64,000 nt of DNA, from assembly GCA_965653565.1 (NCBI GenBank), contig CBFHAI010000001.1, positions 225,709 through 289,708 on the forward strand, in the 5' to 3' direction. Within the stretch, counting starts at the first letter, position 1. Each line of letters starts with the position of its first letter. The notes under the pieces are model-generated. The model was not told where the DNA came from. It saw nothing but the letters and a program-made list of their open reading frames with translations, and did no database searches. The translations under genes were made by a program, and so were the position numbers. The DNA is from JALCLA01 sp965653565 (GTDB lineage: Bacteria; Pseudomonadota; Gammaproteobacteria; Xanthomonadales; Xanthomonadaceae). Positions 27,344 through 36,248 of the stretch are shown here, in pieces.

Positions 27344-28642
27344 ATGCGCACCTCCACCGGCATTCGCAGCAAAATCTGGGTCGCCTTCATCCTGCAGGTG
27401 GCGGCGATCAGTTTCGCGACGCTGCTGGGCGTGTATGGCGCGTCGGCGGTGTTGAAGGACGTGCTGATCCAGCGCGCGCTCACCGACGAGGCCGCGCACT
27501 ACTGGAAACGCCTTGAGCGCGATCCGCAGGCGCCGCTGCCCGACACTTTCAACATGATGGGTTACATGCTGGAGCCGGGCGCGGATCCGGCGCAGTTGCC
27601 CGCGAAACTGCGCGATCTGTCGCCCGGTTATCACAGCCTGCCGAAGATGAAAGGCGGCTCGCTGATCTATGTGTCCGACGGCCCGCCGGGACGGTTGTAC
27701 CTGGTGTTCAACCAGGAACAGGTCGACTCGCTCGCGTTCTTCTTCGGCGCGGTGCCGCTGGCCGTGGTGCTGGTGGTGATCTATGTGATCGCGTGGTTCA
27801 CCTATCGCGTTTCGCGGCGCGCGATTTCGCCGGTGATCTGGCTGGCGAACGTGGTGCAGCAGTGGAACCCGAAGCATCCCGATGTCGGCGCGCTCAGCCC
27901 CGATCGCCTGCCGCGCGATGTCGAAGGCGAAGTGCGCGTGCTGGCCGCGGCGCTGCACGAATTCGCCTCGCGCATCGAGGCCTTCGTCGAGCGCGAACAC
28001 AACTTCACGCGCGATGCCAGCCACGAACTGCGCACGCCGCTCACCGTGGTGCGCATGGCGAGCGATCTGCTGTTGGCCGATGGCGATCTGCTGCCGCACG
28101 CCGAGCGTTCCGTGCGGCGCATCAAGAGCGCCACGCGCGACATGGAAGCGCTGATCGAGGCCTTCCTGATTCTCGCGCGAGAAGGCGATACGGGCCTGAA
28201 GGAAGAGGATTTCCTCGTCAACGACGTAGTGCGTGACGAGATCGACAAGGTGCGTCCGCTCTTGCTCGACAAACCGGTCGAACTGCGGCTCGAAGAACCC
28301 AACAGCTTCGCGCTGCACGCCTCGCCGCGCGTGCTCGCGGTGATGATCGGCAACCTGCTGCGCAATGCCTGCCACTACACCGACAGCGGCCGCATCACGG
28401 TCACGGTGTGGCCCGATCGCATCGTGGTGGAAGACTCCGGCGTCGGCATGACGCCGGAAGAATTGCAGCGCGCCTTCGAGCCGTTCTTTCGCGCCGGCGA
28501 GCGCCGCGAAGGCGGGCAGGGCGTCGGCCTCACCATCGTGCGCCGGCTGGCCGATCGCTTCGGCTGGCCGGTGGAACTGGAAAGCGAACACGGACGCGGC
28601 ACACGCGCTACCGTGCGCTTTCCGCATCCGCAGCCGGTGTGA
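27344..28642 (+). CDS. Sensor histidine kinase
   Basis: 432 residues. A transmembrane helix at about 12-35, a short periplasmic domain of about 100 residues and a second helix near 130-155 precede the HisKA helix with H227 (DASHELRTPLTVV). The HATPase domain contains LLRNACHY (N box), DSGVGM and GQGVGLTIV. It should phosphorylate the upstream OmpR-type regulator. The ligand is unknown. Confidence 0.92.
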   Translation: MRTSTGIRSKIWVAFILQVAAISFATLLGVYGASAVLKDVLIQRALTDEAAHYWKRLERDPQAPLPDTFNMMGYMLEPGADPAQLPAKLRDLSPGYHSLPKMKGGSLIYVSDGPPGRLYLVFNQEQVDSLAFFFGAVPLAVVLVVIYVIAWFTYRVSRRAISPVIWLANVVQQWNPKHPDVGALSPDRLPRDVEGEVRVLAAALHEFASRIEAFVEREHNFTRDASHELRTPLTVVRMASDLLLADGDLLPHAERSVRRIKSATRDMEALIEAFLILAREGDTGLKEEDFLVNDVVRDEIDKVRPLLLDKPVELRLEEPNSFALHASPRVLAVMIGNLLRNACHYTDSGRITVTVWPDRIVVEDSGVGMTPEELQRAFEPFFRAGERREGGQGVGLTIVRRLADRFGWPVELESEHGRGTRATVRFPHPQPV

Positions 28643-28709
28643 CGCCAGGCATGCGCACCGCGGCCGGCCTCGCGCATACTTGCGGCATCGATTTTCGGGA
28701 GGATTTCGC

Positions 28710-29723
28710 ATGCGCCGTTTGCTGCCGTGTCTGTCGTTGCTGCTGGCCTTCGCCGTGAACGCCGCCGGGCCTGCGAAAAATCCGATCGCGCTGGTGATCC
28801 ACGGCGGCGCCGGCACGATGAGCCGCGCCGACCTCGACGCCGGCACCGAACGCGACATCCGCGCCGCGCTCGATCGCGCGCTCGACGCCGGGTACGCGAT
28901 TCTCGCCAAGGGCGGCACCGCGCTCGATGCCGTCAGCGCCGCCGTCGTGGTGCTGGAAGACGATCCGCATTTCAACGCTGGCAAGGGCGCCGTCTTCAAT
29001 GCCGAAGGCGTGAACGAACTCGATGCCTCGATCATGGACGGCAACACACTGCGCGCCGGCGCTGTCGCCGGTGTGCATCGCGTGCGCAATCCGATCCGGC
29101 TGGCGCGTGCGGTGATGGAGAAATCCAGGCACGTGATGCTGATCGGCGATGGCGCGGAAAAATTCGCCGAATCGGTGCAGATCGAACTGGTCGATCCGTC
29201 CTACTTCCACACCCGGCATCGCTGGGACGCACTGCAGAAAGCCAAGGCCGCCGAAAAGGCCGCGCAGGACGCGGGTGCTGCGCTCACGCTGCCATCGAGT
29301 GCCTACTTCGGAACCGTCGGCGCGGTGGCGCTCGACGCGCACGGCCACATCGCCGCGGCCACTTCCACCGGCGGCATGACCAACAAACGCTGGGGCCGCG
29401 TCGGCGACGCACCGATCATCGGCGCCGGCACCTTCGCCGACCAAACCTGCGGGGTCTCGGCCACCGGCTGGGGCGAATTCTTCATCCGCCTCAACGTCGC
29501 GCACGACATCTGCGCCCGTGTCGCCTATCGCGGCGACTCGCTGCAGGCGGCCGCCGACGAAGTCATCATGAAACGCGTGCCGGCGCTGGGCGGCGACGGC
29601 GGCATCATCGCGCTCGATGCGAAAGGCAATATCGCGATGCCGTTCAATACCGGCGGCATGTACCGGGGCTGGGTGCGCGCCGACGGCACGCGCGGCACGG
29701 CGATTTTCCGCGAAGGCGAATGA
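28710..29723 (+). CDS. Secreted isoaspartyl peptidase/L-asparaginase (Ntn-hydrolase)
   Basis: 337 residues with a signal peptide (MRRLLPCLSLLLAFAVNAAG). The family opens IALVIHGGAGTMSR, and autocleavage should free Thr202 in FGTVGAVALD as nucleophile. ATSTGGMTNKRWGRVGD and GAGTFAD complete the active site. It hydrolyses isoaspartyl dipeptides or asparagine in the periplasm. The ATG at 28710 follows GGGAGGA. It stands alone between the kinase and a convergent acetyltransferase. Confidence 0.92.
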   Translation: MRRLLPCLSLLLAFAVNAAGPAKNPIALVIHGGAGTMSRADLDAGTERDIRAALDRALDAGYAILAKGGTALDAVSAAVVVLEDDPHFNAGKGAVFNAEGVNELDASIMDGNTLRAGAVAGVHRVRNPIRLARAVMEKSRHVMLIGDGAEKFAESVQIELVDPSYFHTRHRWDALQKAKAAEKAAQDAGAALTLPSSAYFGTVGAVALDAHGHIAAATSTGGMTNKRWGRVGDAPIIGAGTFADQTCGVSATGWGEFFIRLNVAHDICARVAYRGDSLQAAADEVIMKRVPALGGDGGIIALDAKGNIAMPFNTGGMYRGWVRADGTRGTAIFREGE

Positions 29724-29732
29724 CGTCCGGAT

Positions 29733-30200
29733 TCAGCCGTCGCGCGATGAATCCGCAGCGAGCCGCTTGACGAACACCCGCTGCGTCTTGCGGATTTCGT
29801 AGCCTTGCCGCAGATAGAACCGATGCGCACGTTCGCGCACGATCTGGCTGCGCACGCGCAGATCGAGGATGCCGAGCGAGCGCGCCCAGTCTTCCGCGCT
29901 CGCCATCAACGCGGCGCCCAGCGATTTTCCGCGTTGCCGCGCATCGACCACCAGGCCGCGGATTTCGACGCAGGCATTGTATTCGATCGCACGCACGACA
30001 CCTGCGTGCAGCCAGGCCATCACCTCGCCGTCGACGAGCGCGACGAACACGGCTTCGTTGCGATCCTGCGCCACGGCTGCGAGGCGCGCGTCGATCTGCT
30101 CGGCGGTGGCGGGATAGCCAAGCTCGCCGCAGAGGCAGGCAATCGCCATCGCGTCGGCTTTGCCGGCGCGGCGAATCGAGACCGGTGTCGAAGCATTCAT
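29733..30200 (-). CDS. GNAT family N-acetyltransferase
   Basis: 155 residues from ATG 30198-30200. The GNAT core is visible: VSIRRAGKADAMAI at the start, then EIRGLVVDARQRGKSLGAAL (acetyl-CoA loop RGKSLG), and a final FYLRQGYE motif. Substrate unknown. Upstream in-frame codons reach into the YkvA gene and are not used. Confidence 0.88.
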   Translation of the reverse strand: MNASTPVSIRRAGKADAMAIACLCGELGYPATAEQIDARLAAVAQDRNEAVFVALVDGEVMAWLHAGVVRAIEYNACVEIRGLVVDARQRGKSLGAALMASAEDWARSLGILDLRVRSQIVRERAHRFYLRQGYEIRKTQRVFVKRLAADSSRDG

Positions 30201-30231
30201 CGTGATTTTCTGCGAACGGATCGGCACTGCG

Positions 30232-30618
30232 TCAATGACCGAAAATATCGAGCAACCATTTCCCGAAAACCAGCGCGACGACCAGCCAGATCGCACCGAT
30301 CGCCGCAGCGGCGCCATAACTTACGGGCTTGCCGGCTTCATGCGCCGCACGCTCGCGCGCCGCCTCCATCACCACGCGCGGCGTGAGCTTCACCACCAGC
30401 GCCAGGCCGAGCGGAATCAGGATCAGATCGTCGAGATAACCGAGCACCGGAATGAAGTCGGGGATCAGGTCGATCGGGCTCAACGCATAGGCCGCCACCA
30501 GCACGGCGAGCCAGCGCACGCCGAGCGGTGTGCGCGGATCGCGCGCTGCGAAATACACCGTGAGCGTCTGCCGCTTCAAGTCGGCGGCGCGGCGTTTGAG
30601 CGAAGCGAGCAGGCTCAC
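30232..30618 (-). CDS. YkvA family membrane protein (DUF1232)
   Basis: 128 residues. The DUF1232 signature is AYALSPIDLIPDFIPVLGYL with DDLILIPLGLAL, then a C-terminal hydrophobic helix. Function is not known; it is a small inner-membrane protein. The 31-base gap to the GNAT gene and shared strand suggest a possible small operon. Confidence 0.93.
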   Translation of the reverse strand: MSLLASLKRRAADLKRQTLTVYFAARDPRTPLGVRWLAVLVAAYALSPIDLIPDFIPVLGYLDDLILIPLGLALVVKLTPRVVMEAARERAAHEAGKPVSYGAAAAIGAIWLVVALVFGKWLLDIFGH

Positions 30619-30646
30619 TTCGCCGCGCGCGCAGGAAGGATTCCGA

Positions 30647-30763
30647 TCACGAAGAAGCCTTGCGCGTCCGGCTGCCCGGATAGCAGACCGGGCAGGGCGC
30701 CGGGCCGCGGAACTTGTGGCCGCGACTGCAGGTTTTCCATCCGTTGTTGGTTTTCGCGGCCAC
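30647..30763 (-). CDS. Small zinc-ribbon-like protein, 38 residues
   Basis: A 38-codon gene from GTG 30761-30763 to TGA 30647-30649. The peptide contains WKTCSRGHKFRGPAPCPVC and ends YPGSRTRKASS. The C-x5-H plus C-x2-C arrangement looks like a compact metal-binding knuckle. The same pattern is familiar from small uncharacterised proteins in many proteobacteria. Function unknown. It lies on the same strand as ykvA, 29 bases upstream. Confidence 0.7.
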   Translation of the reverse strand: MAAKTNNGWKTCSRGHKFRGPAPCPVCYPGSRTRKASS

Positions 30764-30819
30764 GATCGCCTCCGTCCATCACCGACGCCGATCGCACGCC
30801 GGGCGACTGCCGTGCGCGA

Positions 30820-31365
30820 TCAACCTGTGCTGCGCGACCCGGCTCGATGCGAAATCGACGCCGCCGACCGGCACAGTGTCGAGGCTAGCAAAGGACCGAT
30901 AACCAGTGCATGAGCCGCCAGACAGGCGGCGATCCATCCGGCCGAGCGGTCGAGCGCGACCGGGTACGCGAGGATCGGTATCAACAGCTGGAACATCAGC
31001 ACGTAGGCCGCCGCACCGTAAGCGGCACCAAGCAGCAAGCGCCCACGCACGGGCGCGTAGCGAGTCGCGATCATGTGCTCGAAGGCGATTGTCATGGCGA
31101 GGAAAATCGCGAAAAGCACCGCCAGACCGAGCGCCGCCACAGGCAGTGTCGCCGCCACGCCCGACCCCAGCACCCACGTCGCCACCGAACGCAGCAGTTG
31201 CGCCGGAGGCACGCCGTATTGCGCCCAGTAGGCGATCGCAACGCACAGGTCGACGGCCGTTGCCGCAGCGGCGGCCGACACAATGGGGGCAAGCCGCGAT
31301 GGAACCGTTGCATCGGCGATCGGCGCGGAATCCCAATCGCGGGCCGGCAAGAATGAGATCGTCAT
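30820..31365 (-). CDS. Hypothetical four-helix membrane protein
   Basis: 181 residues with four hydrophobic stretches (near residues 25-45, 65-95, 110-135 and 140-165). GAGGAG lies before the ATG at 31363-31365. The charged EHMIATRYAPVRGR loop is between helices two and three. I do not recognise the family. It is read away from the same side as the MocR-type regulator 27 bases downstream of that gene's stop, which may control it. Confidence 0.75.
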   Translation of the reverse strand: MTISFLPARDWDSAPIADATVPSRLAPIVSAAAAATAVDLCVAIAYWAQYGVPPAQLLRSVATWVLGSGVAATLPVAALGLAVLFAIFLAMTIAFEHMIATRYAPVRGRLLLGAAYGAAAYVLMFQLLIPILAYPVALDRSAGWIAACLAAHALVIGPLLASTLCRSAASISHRAGSRSTG

Positions 31366-31392
31366 GCTCAACTCCTCAAGTTGCGTGAAGAC

Positions 31393-32886
31393 TCAGGCCG
31401 AGTGCGCCAGGGTCAGGTGCGCGCGACCGGTCGAACGGCCTGCCGGTTGCCGCAGGCACTCATCCAGGCACAGGCCGAAAAGTTTCACGGCCGCTTCGAT
31501 TTCCGGCACCGACATCGCGCTGTAGCCCATCAGCAATCCGGCCTGGTCCGGCGGCTGCAGATAGCATGGCGCCACCGAGTACAGGCCCAAACGCCGATCC
31601 TGCGCGAGGCGGATCAAGGCGTCGCCCTGCGCCGCGTTCATGCCGCGCAGCCACGTCAGCAGGTGCATGCCGGCGTGCGCCGGCAGGATATCGAGCCGAT
31701 CGCCGCAGGCCGCCTGCAACGACGAGCGCAACGCGTCGCGCCGCTCGACCAGTTTGCGCGTCACCAGCCGCAGATGCCGTTGATAGCCGCCATTGGAGAT
31801 CAGATTGGCGAGCGCGGTCTGCTCGAGCGGCGCGCTGCCGAAATCGTCGGCCCATTTCGCTGCGATGAAATCGTCGCGCAGACCGGGCGGTACGATCAGG
31901 TAGCCGAGCCGCAGCGCAGGAAACAGCGTCTTCGAAAAGCTGCCGACGTAGACGACACGGTCTTCGTGATCCATCGATTGCAGCGCGGGCAGCGCTTCGC
32001 GGTCGTAGCGGAATTCGCCGTCGTAATCGTCTTCGACGATCCAGCCGCCGCACTGGCCCGCGCTGTCGAGCAGCGCCTTGCGCCGCGGCAGCGACAGCAC
32101 CGCACCGGTCGGAAACTGATGCGACGGCGTCACGCAGACGAGCTTCACGGCGCGCGCGGGCAAACGTTCGACACACAGCCCGTCGCCATCCACCGGCACG
32201 CCCGTCACCTGCGCGCCATGCATCTGGAACACGCGCCGCGTGCCGAAATAATGCGGCTCTTCCATCACCACTTCGTCGCCCGGATCGAGCAGCACGCGCG
32301 CGATCAGCGACATCGCCTGCTGCGTGCCGTTGACGATCAGCAGATCGTCCGGCGTGCAGACCACGCCACGCGTGCCGGTGATGTGCGCGCACAAGGCCTC
32401 GCGCAGCGCGCGCAATCCTTGCGTGGCCGGATAGTTGAGCCGCGCATAGGGCGCCGCGCGCGCGATCTCGCGCGCCCAGGTCGCGGCCAGCGTGGTGCTG
32501 ACGAGCGGCAGGCCGAACTGGAACGCGTGCCGCATGCCGGGCAACCGGCGTCCGGGAATGTCACCCGGCGTGTGCACCTGGCGCGCGCGCCGGCTGTAGG
32601 CGCTTTGCGGCAGCACCGCGCGGCGATTCGGCAACAGCCGTGTCGGCGCCGGCCACGGCGTGCTGACGAAACTGCCGGCACCGACCTTGCCCTGCAAATA
32701 GCCTTCAGCGCGCAATTGCTCATAGGCGGTCACCACCGTGGTGCGCGACAACCCGAGATCGCCGGCCAGATCGCGGCTCGCCGGCAAGCGGCTGCCCTGC
32801 GCGATGCGGCCGGACGCGATCGCCGCCTTGATCGCGCGCGCCAGCTGCGCATACAGCGGTCCATTGCCATCCAGAACCAGGTCCAT
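31393..32886 (-). CDS. MocR/PdxR-like regulator (GntR DNA-binding plus aminotransferase domain)
   Basis: 497 residues from an ATG preceded by GGAGGTGGAC. An N-terminal winged helix of GntR type (LYAQLARAIKAAIASGRI, LPASRDLAGDLGLSRTTV) is joined to a fold-type I aminotransferase domain with DDYDGEFRYD and the PLP lysine in YVGSFSKTLFPALRLGYL. Such regulators sense PLP or amino-compound ligands. The target may be the downstream membrane gene; this is inference. Confidence 0.92.
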   Translation of the reverse strand: MDLVLDGNGPLYAQLARAIKAAIASGRIAQGSRLPASRDLAGDLGLSRTTVVTAYEQLRAEGYLQGKVGAGSFVSTPWPAPTRLLPNRRAVLPQSAYSRRARQVHTPGDIPGRRLPGMRHAFQFGLPLVSTTLAATWAREIARAAPYARLNYPATQGLRALREALCAHITGTRGVVCTPDDLLIVNGTQQAMSLIARVLLDPGDEVVMEEPHYFGTRRVFQMHGAQVTGVPVDGDGLCVERLPARAVKLVCVTPSHQFPTGAVLSLPRRKALLDSAGQCGGWIVEDDYDGEFRYDREALPALQSMDHEDRVVYVGSFSKTLFPALRLGYLIVPPGLRDDFIAAKWADDFGSAPLEQTALANLISNGGYQRHLRLVTRKLVERRDALRSSLQAACGDRLDILPAHAGMHLLTWLRGMNAAQGDALIRLAQDRRLGLYSVAPCYLQPPDQAGLLMGYSAMSVPEIEAAVKLFGLCLDECLRQPAGRSTGRAHLTLAHSA

Positions 32887-33086
32887 GTCCACCTCCGGGC
32901 CTTATTGGACGCCCGCCGAAGGGGCCATCGCATACCAATCCTGCGGCTTTTGCCCGATACCAATCCACTGCCGCGGCGATTTTCCAACGCTGCGGCAGTG
33001 GCCGCATGTTCAATCGCGCAGTTGCGGATCAGCGCACCGCGGCGCGCCCGAAGGCCGGCCCGCGGGTGCGGACCGGCCGGCAAGAC
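32887..33086. other. Intergenic region upstream of the MocR-type gene
   Basis: These 200 bases lie between the regulator start and the stop of the next leftward gene. CCAATCCTGC and ACCAATCCACTGC around 32935-32975 form an imperfect direct repeat that could bind the regulator. No gene was seen. Confidence 0.35.
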
Positions 33087-33581
33087 TCACTGCGCGAAGC
33101 ACAGCTCGCCGTGGATCACGGTTTCGATGGTGTTATTGACGTTGCGACCACTGACGAACAGAAACCCGCTGGCGCCGACGTATTCGCCCGTGCCGCCGAC
33201 CACTTGCTGATACGCCGTCACCGCGCCGCTCTGCGGCAGGCCGGTGCTGGTATTGGTGACGCCGGTCTCGCGCATGATGAGGTTGCCGGTGGCGGTGCGG
33301 TACTGGAACGGTCCGCTGTAGCTGATGAATCCGGCCAGCCCGGTCGACGGCCCCGCGGCACCGCTGTCGCCATGGAAATGCGTCGCACCGCGCAGCCCGT
33401 GATTGCCGCTCACTTCACCAAGAAAACACACGCTCACGCCCGTATCGCACCCGCTGGTCGCGCGCGTTTCCACGAGATCGGCATGGATCGCCTTGCACCG
33501 CGAACCGGCGCTCGCGGAAAACGAAAGCTGCGCGGCCACGATGCCCGCAACGAGCAAAGAAATCGACTTGATAAGACGCAT
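33087..33581 (-). CDS. Secreted beta-barrel-like hypothetical protein
   Basis: 164 residues with a clear signal peptide (LIKSISLLVAGIVAAQLSFS, then ASA). The mature part has four cysteines (SRCKAI, GCDTGVSVCF, ELCF) and the repeating pattern GTGEYVGASGFL, which recalls the allene-oxide-cyclase/dirigent-like barrel. Function unknown; it would be periplasmic or secreted. The ATG at 33579-33581 places the signal peptide at the start. Confidence 0.75.
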   Translation of the reverse strand: MRLIKSISLLVAGIVAAQLSFSASAGSRCKAIHADLVETRATSGCDTGVSVCFLGEVSGNHGLRGATHFHGDSGAAGPSTGLAGFISYSGPFQYRTATGNLIMRETGVTNTSTGLPQSGAVTAYQQVVGGTGEYVGASGFLFVSGRNVNNTIETVIHGELCFAQ

Positions 33582-33781
33582 GGAAGAATCCTCGGATGGA
33601 AGGGAATGCACGGAACGAATCCGATGCGAATCCAGCCTATCCGGTGAGCTGCGTGCGGCCAGTACCAATGCGGCGCGTGTTGCATGCGACCAATGCCCGC
33701 TTGGGCATCGATGCACGGCGCGCAATCTTCAAGTTGTATCTACCGTCCGGCGCCACCGACGGATCACGGCGACAGCGCGAT

Positions 33782-34276
33782 TCACTGGTCGGGATACGGA
33801 TCCTCGGGCCCGTTCGGAAAGCGGTCCGCCACCAGGTTCAGTTGTACCTTGTGCTCGAGCCAGGCCTTGAGACCGGCGAGTGTCCAGGTGAAGCCCTGGG
33901 TGGAATCGGTCGCGTACTCGACCAGCTCGTCGCCAGTCCCCGTCCAGCCGGACTCGGTGATACTGACGAAGGTGGTATCGCTTTGCTGCGCCGAGAACTT
34001 CCATTCCACGTTGGTGCGGCCGGTGTAACCATCCCACTCGATCACGATGCGTTTGTCGCGCTCGACGACCTTCGGCATCACCTGCGTCGATGCACCATAC
34101 ATTTCCCATTCCCACGTAACGGGTTTGCCGGCTTCGAGCGACCCGCTGCTTTTCGTGAACCAGAACTTCGTCGTTATCGCAGGATCGACAAAGGCGGCAA
34201 AAACCTCGGCGACAGGTTTTCGAATAAGCATTCCGGTTTTGGCGGCGGGACTTTTGGTCAACTGCGGCTGTTTCAT
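33782..34276 (-). CDS. SRPBCC (AHSA1-like) domain protein
   Basis: 164 residues. The fold signature is clear: MLIRKPVAEVFAAFVDPAIT, KFWFTKSSG, VTWEWEMYG, VIEWDG, then DSTQGFTWTLAGLKAWLEH. Members bind hydrophobic ligands or act as stress-response proteins. GGGAGAATTT precedes the ATG at 34274-34276. Confidence 0.9.
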   Translation of the reverse strand: MKQPQLTKSPAAKTGMLIRKPVAEVFAAFVDPAITTKFWFTKSSGSLEAGKPVTWEWEMYGASTQVMPKVVERDKRIVIEWDGYTGRTNVEWKFSAQQSDTTFVSITESGWTGTGDELVEYATDSTQGFTWTLAGLKAWLEHKVQLNLVADRFPNGPEDPYPDQ

Positions 34277-34472
34277 AAATTCTCCCTGCCGAAATTCACA
34301 CTCGAAACCGAGCCGAACCGCGAAGCGGCGTCCGAACAAATTTTGGTCGCGGCCAAACCCGGGTGCGAGAAAAATTCAGTACCGGGCAGCACGGGGGCGG
34401 AGCACGGTTGAAGCGTACTACGCTCATGTCACTCGAAGAGGACCAGCGCTACGGCTTGCGGGGGCGTGCCGG

Positions 34473-34748
34473 TCAATCTCTCGTGCCGAAGCGCTTGGCC
34501 GAAAGGCTCGCCGCCTTGCTGCGCTCGATCTCCCGATCCTTCGGCGGACTGTAAGTAGTGAGCGAGTTGATCAGCGTCGTCGCCGCTTGGGTGACCTGCC
34601 TCACCGCCTCGTTGAACGCCGCTTCATTGGCTTTCGACGGCGCGTTGAACCCGCTCAGCTTGCGCACGAACTGCAGTGCCGAGGCGTGGATTTCGTCCGT
34701 CGTCGCCGGCGGATCGAAGTTGAAGAGCGTCTTGATATTCCTGCACAT
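34473..34748 (-). CDS. DUF2277 family protein
   Basis: 91 residues starting MCRNIKTLFNFDPPAT and continuing IHASALQFVRKLSGF and PSKANEAAFNEAV, the DUF2277 pattern. Function unknown; family members are small and soluble. It is the last recognisable chromosomal gene before the integron. The ATG at 34746-34748 is preferred to a start four codons upstream. Confidence 0.92.
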   Translation of the reverse strand: MCRNIKTLFNFDPPATTDEIHASALQFVRKLSGFNAPSKANEAAFNEAVRQVTQAATTLINSLTTYSPPKDREIERSKAASLSAKRFGTRD

Positions 34749-34847
34749 AACAAACTCCAACTCGTTCTTGCTGCCCGGCGTCGTGAGCCATTCAGCGGTT
34801 CACGGGGTAACAAGGACGAAACATTGTCACCTGTGAAATGATGCCGA

Positions 34848-35102
34848 TCATAGTGAGGCGGCGCGTTGGATAAAGTGAATGTAGAGCTTTTCACTCTGCG
34901 GCCGCACATCCAGAAAAAAGGCTGCCTGACAGCGCTTGCAGACCGCCGGGTGCTGCTCGTCGCTGCCGCGTTGGTTTTCCAGTGCGACTGCAAGTAGAGG
35001 GTGCCCACAAGACAAGCAGCAGAATGCCAAATTGGTTCCGTACGGGTCTGCGGGAAGCTCCCGCCCATCACCATCCAATACGAGAAAGCCAGTGATCTTC
35101 AT
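34848..35102 (-). CDS. Zinc-ribbon-like protein beyond the last attC
   Basis: 84 residues with two CxxC knuckles (CCLSCGHP and VCKRC), so probably a zinc ribbon; otherwise unrecognised. It reads leftward like the cassette genes and begins 30 bases after the distal attC, but no attC follows it. It is either a terminal cassette that has lost its attC or the flanking chromosomal gene. Confidence 0.65.
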   Translation of the reverse strand: MKITGFLVLDGDGRELPADPYGTNLAFCCLSCGHPLLAVALENQRGSDEQHPAVCKRCQAAFFLDVRPQSEKLYIHFIQRAASL

Positions 35103-35132
35103 GAGTGGCTGCGAAGGGGCGCGTGAGGTGGT

Positions 35133-35222
35133 TTCTAACGCCGGATTGAGCCGCTGCCGGCCGACAGCAAGCGGAACGATTGTAGCCCGTCCCCGGCCGT
35201 CGGCCTGGACACATAGTTATGC
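35133..35222 (-). other. attC of C33 (distal end of the array)
   Basis: Long attC with boxes TTCTAAC (35133-35139) and GTTATGC (35216-35222). It belongs to the subtype whose centre reads GATTGTAGCCCGTCCCCGG. It is the last attC of the array. Confidence 0.9.
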
Positions 35223-35657
35223 CTCAACGCGGGGAACAGCATCCGCCAGCAAGTTGGCACCGAAAGCTGCAATGCCGAACGCCAAGATGGTCTTTGCGTA
35301 GGAAACGACCATTTGCATGGCGGTGACGAGCCTTCCATGGTCTCCGGAGAGCATGGCGTGCCACCTTGCAGTGTTGGACGCTACCTCCTCGAAGCCCAAG
35401 TACAGCATCGCAGAAAGCAGGATGAGCAGTACCGAAAATAGCGCTCGCAGGTGCCGAGTGCGGCCAATGCGCCCGAGGTAGAGAAATACGGTCAGTGCTA
35501 TGGCGAGGAACAGTGAAAAGAACGACCAGTAGAAGAGCGAATTGAATACAAGGTCCAGTTCCGCAGGCCAATTGCCGGCGATGACTACAACCGACGAAAA
35601 GACCGCGGCAACCAGGATTGCGGTAAGAACATGCCAGATTTCTGCTGAGAATCTCAT
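35217..35657 (-). CDS. C33: hypothetical membrane protein
   Basis: 146 residues from ATG 35655-35657. Four hydrophobic segments are visible (AEIWHVLTAILVAAVFSS; NSLFYWSFFSLFLAIALTVF; FSVLLILLSAML; and near the C-terminus AKTILAFGIAAFGANLL). The open frame continues upstream through the neighbouring attC, so a longer product with an attC-encoded leader is possible. Family unknown. The stop lies in the attC. Confidence 0.75.
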   Translation of the reverse strand: MRFSAEIWHVLTAILVAAVFSSVVVIAGNWPAELDLVFNSLFYWSFFSLFLAIALTVFLYLGRIGRTRHLRALFSVLLILLSAMLYLGFEEVASNTARWHAMLSGDHGRLVTAMQMVVSYAKTILAFGIAAFGANLLADAVPRVEA

Positions 35658-35660
35658 GAG

Positions 35661-35748
35661 GTATAACGCCGTGTTGAGCCGCCGCTGCGCACCGCATGCC
35701 GATGCGCCAAGCATACCCTCAGCGGTCGACTTGGACACATAGTTATGC
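35661..35748 (-). other. attC of C32
   Basis: Long attC, 88 bases, boxes GTATAAC and GTTATGC. The stem arm reads TTGAGCC; the opposite arm (GACTTGG) is not fully compensated. Confidence 0.9.
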
Positions 35749-36165
35749 CGCCAAGGTAGTGCTTCCCCACAAGTGTGGACTGCGAAAAGCGTACGCCCAA
35801 ATTGCGTAACAGACAGGCAGCGAAACTAGCGCAACCAACGCCACATTGAGGAGGACTGCCTGCAGCCAAAAGCCAAGCGAGGCGTCTATTGCTGTGCCTA
35901 ACGCAAGCATGTTTGCTACGAATCCATACGCGGCGTAGCCGCACGCTAGGAAGAAGTAGACCACCCATACTCGCCGGTGGAGGAGCGGAACTTGCTTCAA
36001 GAAGCCGACAAGCACGGTAGGGGCAAGAAGCAAGGCGCAACTCGGAATAGCCCGCCAAGTGAGTGGCAGTGCGAGCCTAGAAAAAATGACCAGATACAGT
36101 GCTGAGTAGATCACAGCGATCACCCACCACGCCCAGATCGGTCTCGGGGTTACGCTACGCGACAT
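35743..36165 (-). CDS. C32: hypothetical membrane protein
   Basis: 140 residues from ATG 36163-36165. Four transmembrane segments are predicted, beginning IWAWWVIAVIYSALYLVIF, and ending VALVALVSLPVCYAIWAYAF. The TAA stop is formed by the attC box. No family recognised; neighbour C33 is also a small four-helix membrane protein but not visibly related. Confidence 0.75.
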   Translation of the reverse strand: MSRSVTPRPIWAWWVIAVIYSALYLVIFSRLALPLTWRAIPSCALLLAPTVLVGFLKQVPLLHRRVWVVYFFLACGYAAYGFVANMLALGTAIDASLGFWLQAVLLNVALVALVSLPVCYAIWAYAFRSPHLWGSTTLAA

Positions 36166-36168
36166 AAG

Positions 36169-36228
36169 GCACAACGCCTGAGTTAAGCCGACCCGCGAGG
36201 CGGGTTCGGCTTGAGTGAATTGTTAGGC
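36169..36228 (-). other. attC of C31 (short type)
   Basis: Short attC, 60 bases, boxes GCACAAC and GTTAGGC, with stem GTTAAGCCGACCCGCGAGG. It is distinct from the dominant long type and like attC sites of other integrons. Confidence 0.92.
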
Positions 36229-36248
36229 CCCCGTGCCATGCAGTGAAT

